From positions 1 to 39,355 of the forward strand of contig JACCRC010000549.1 of NCBI GenBank assembly GCA_013813765.1: a stretch of DNA of 39,355 bases. The letters are read 5' to 3'. Positions 37,507-39,355 of the stretch are shown here, piece after piece. The notes below the pieces were generated by a model, which was not told where the DNA came from, did not search any database, and saw only the letters and a program-made list of their open reading frames with translations. Numbering within the stretch: the first letter of the stretch is position 1; each line of letters starts with the position of its first letter. Both the position numbers and the translations under genes were made by a program. This DNA comes from Deltaproteobacteria bacterium. Its GTDB lineage: Bacteria > Myxococcota_A > Polyangia > Haliangiales > Haliangiaceae.

Positions 37507-39355
37507 GCGAGGACGACGTCAAGACGCAGAGCGTCGCGAGCCGCGCGCCCGCACGACGTCCCTTGCCCGTCCTCGAGCGCGGCACCACGGTAGGTCGCTA
37601 CGTCATCCTCGATCGGATCGGGCACGGTGGGATGGGCATCGTCTATCGCGCCTACGATCCGGATCTCGATCGACGGGTCGCGCTCAAGCTGGTGCGAGCG
37701 GTCAGCAAGGACACGACGGCGAGGCTGATCCGCGAGGCCCAGGCGCTCGCGAAGGTCTCGCATCCGAACATCGTGCAGGTGTTCGACGTCGGCGTGTTCG
37801 GCGACACCGTGTTCATCGCGATGGAGCTCGTCGAGGGCAAGACGCTCATCGCGTGGACCAAGGAAGCGCCGCGCGAGTGGCGAGAGACGCTCGGTCACTT
37901 GCTCGACGCCGGCCGCGGCCTCGCTGCCGCGCACGACGCGAACCTCGTGCACCGCGACTTCAAGCCGCAGAACGTGATGATCGGCGCCGACGGCCGCGTG
38001 CGCGTGCTCGATTTCGGCGTCGCGCGACGTGCGGTGTTCACCACCGACGCCTCGTTGCCTGCGCCCGACGAAGCCGACGACGAATCGCTCGGCGATGGCG
38101 ACACCGACTCCGACGACTCGACACGACCCGTTGCATCGATCGCACCTGCAGGTCTCCCGCGCGTCGTGGCCAGCCGCCTCACCGGCACGTGGGGCTACAT
38201 GGCACCCGAGCAGCGAACGCGCGGGGTGCTCGATGCGCGCGCGGATCAGTTCGCGTTCGCGGTCTCGGCGTGGGAGCTGCTGCACGGCGAGCGCCCGTTC
38301 CCTGGCGAGAACCCGAGGCAGTACGCCGAGGCCTCGGCGACCGGAACGTTCCGCCCGCCGCCGGCCGGCAACACCACACCCACCTGGATCCGCAAGGTGC
38401 TGCTGCGCGCGCTCTCGCCAAGGGCAACCGATCGCTACAATTCGATGAACGACGTCCTCGATGCGCTCTCCGCGGATCCCGCTCGTCGCCGCACCGAGGT
38501 GGCGATCGGCGTGCTCGTGATCGCCGCCGCCGTCGGCGTCACCGCTGCGATCGCGTCGCTCGGCGGTGACTCGGCGATGTGCGAGGACGGACCGCGCCAC
38601 ATGGTCGGCGTGTGGGACTCCGCCGTCGCCGCGCAGCTCGATGGAGGGTTCCGCGCGACCGGCGCCCCGTTCGCGGCGGAGACGGCCGGCAAGGTGCGCG
38701 CGGCCCTCGAGGAGCGCACCGGCTCGTGGGTCACGATGCACCGCGAGGCATGCCGCGCCACGCGCGTCAGCGGCGAGCAGAGCGCGGAGCTCCTCGATCT
38801 GCGCATGGGCTGCCTCTCGCGCCGGCGCGAGGAGATGCGCGCACTCGTGCAGCAGCTGATCAGCGCACCCGATGGGCCTCGCGTCGCGGCGTCGATCGAG
38901 GCCGTCGCTCGCCTCCCCTCGGTCGCATCATGCGCGGATCGTGATGCACTGACCGCCGTCATGCCGCTCCCGGACGATCCGATGCGACGCCTCGAGATCG
39001 ATCAAGCACGCAGCGAGCTCGCGACGATCAACGCGCTGTTCTCGACGGGTCAGTGGCCCGCCGCGCGCACGCGCGCCGAGCACGTGCAGCGCCGCGCGCA
39101 TCGGCTCGCGTGGCCACCGCTCGTCGCGGAGGCCAGCCTGATGCGCGGCCTCGTCGAGCGGCATGCCGGGAGCTTCGCCGCCTCGGAGACCGCCCTGAAC
39201 GAAGCAGCGCAGGCCGCCGCACGCGCTCACCTCGATGACGTCGCGGCGGCCGCGTGGGCCGAGCTCGCCTGGGTCGTGGGCTACGAGCAGGAGCGCCCCG
39301 CCGAGGGTCTCGCGCTCACCGCCGCCGCGGAGGCCGCGGCTCTCCGCGCCGGCGC
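37503..39355 (+). CDS. Ser/Thr protein kinase with membrane anchor and TPR-like sensor (3' end outside window)
   Basis: Read from a TTG at 37503 overlapping the previous stop; open to the window end, 617 codons. Kinase domain about 33-320: Gly loop GHGGMGIVY (40-48), Lys62 in VALK, HRDFKPQN (150-157), DFG (170-172), APE (234-236). About 62 residues lie between DFG and APE, including an acidic insert (DEADDESLGDGDTDSDDS); this activation segment is much longer than usual. One membrane helix (about 332-355). The outside part begins CEDGPRH, then has EACRATRVSGEQSAELLDLR, RMGCLSRRREEMRAL and helical TPR-like repeats, typical of myxobacterial membrane kinases, where it probably senses a ligand. 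The target is unknown. Confidence 0.92.
   Translation, partial: MSEDDVKTQSVASRAPARRPLPVLERGTTVGRYVILDRIGHGGMGIVYRAYDPDLDRRVALKLVRAVSKDTTARLIREAQALAKVSHPNIVQVFDVGVFGDTVFIAMELVEGKTLIAWTKEAPREWRETLGHLLDAGRGLAAAHDANLVHRDFKPQNVMIGADGRVRVLDFGVARRAVFTTDASLPAPDEADDESLGDGDTDSDDSTRPVASIAPAGLPRVVASRLTGTWGYMAPEQRTRGVLDARADQFAFAVSAWELLHGERPFPGENPRQYAEASATGTFRPPPAGNTTPTWIRKVLLRALSPRATDRYNSMNDVLDALSADPARRRTEVAIGVLVIAAAVGVTAAIASLGGDSAMCEDGPRHMVGVWDSAVAAQLDGGFRATGAPFAAETAGKVRAALEERTGSWVTMHREACRATRVSGEQSAELLDLRMGCLSRRREEMRALVQQLISAPDGPRVAASIEAVARLPSVASCADRDALTAVMPLPDDPMRRLEIDQARSELATINALFSTGQWPAARTRAEHVQRRAHRLAWPPLVAEASLMRGLVERHAGSFAASETALNEAAQAAARAHLDDVAAAAWAELAWVVGYEQERPAEGLALTAAAEAAALRAG

Overview
The window is a very GC-rich stretch of bacterial chromosome that looks like Myxococcota (the former deltaproteobacterial myxobacteria). 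This rests on the mix of genes: a giant TPR protein, a Hanks-type Ser/Thr kinase with a C-terminal TPR-like sensor, a sigma54 enhancer-binding protein, many predicted lipoproteins and AgmX/PglI-like C-terminal domains. A Kofleriaceae/Haliangium-like lineage is only a guess. I see no tRNA, rRNA, CRISPR array, phage module or transposase.

Layout. 1-5.5 kb: the 3' part of a very large TPR protein, then a small exported Met-rich DUF1579 protein that ends in a clear hairpin terminator. 5.7-14.1 kb: a compact six-gene block of clpB, a zinc-finger-less dnaJ-like gene, lon and three tandem paralogous lipoproteins, with junctions from a 4-base overlap to 23 bases, so probably one proteostasis operon. 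14.1-15.9 kb: a PQQ-type sugar dehydrogenase facing left and, divergent from it, a small gene resembling the GspE/PilB N-terminal domain, preceded by a strong sigma54-type -24/-12 element and an inverted repeat. 15.9-18.7 kb (minus strand): a sigma54 enhancer-binding response regulator, a Rieske ferredoxin-like protein and an NAD-type isocitrate dehydrogenase, the last two translationally coupled. Divergent from the regulator, an ECF sigma factor gene (18.9-19.4 kb) has its own -24/-12 element and repeated TGTCC-N8-GGACA dyads, suggesting that the regulator drives an alternative sigma factor.

19.4-26.4 kb: small hypotheticals, a SAM methyltransferase, a DUF885 lipoprotein peptidase, a PAS hybrid histidine kinase and an ABC1/UbiB kinase-like protein with an ADCK2-like DAG motif. 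26.4-32.0 kb: an M16 zinc peptidase, a cyclopropane-fatty-acid synthase and a membrane fatty acid desaturase; the last two are convergent lipid-modifying enzymes separated by a striking ~460-bp inverted-repeat element. 32.0-39.4 kb: a small hypothetical, a DUF4241 protein, an exported VIT/P-domain/vWA protein, an SGNH-hydrolase lipoprotein, a DsbA-family isomerase-like protein and a Ser/Thr kinase that runs off the window.

Main unexpected signals: (i) the inverted-repeat element at 30441-30897; (ii) two sigma54 promoter candidates, one next to the enhancer-binding protein gene; (iii) a recurring arrangement in which a -10-like hexamer lies only 6-8 bases before the start codon with no Shine-Dalgarno, suggesting frequent leaderless transcripts; (iv) a chaperone/protease operon that carries three related lipoproteins; (v) a P domain inserted between the VIT-like and vWA parts of one exported protein; (vi) convergent gene pairs whose stop codons share or abut a palindrome (CTAG or TAGCTA). 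All calls come from reading the sequence; no database search was run.
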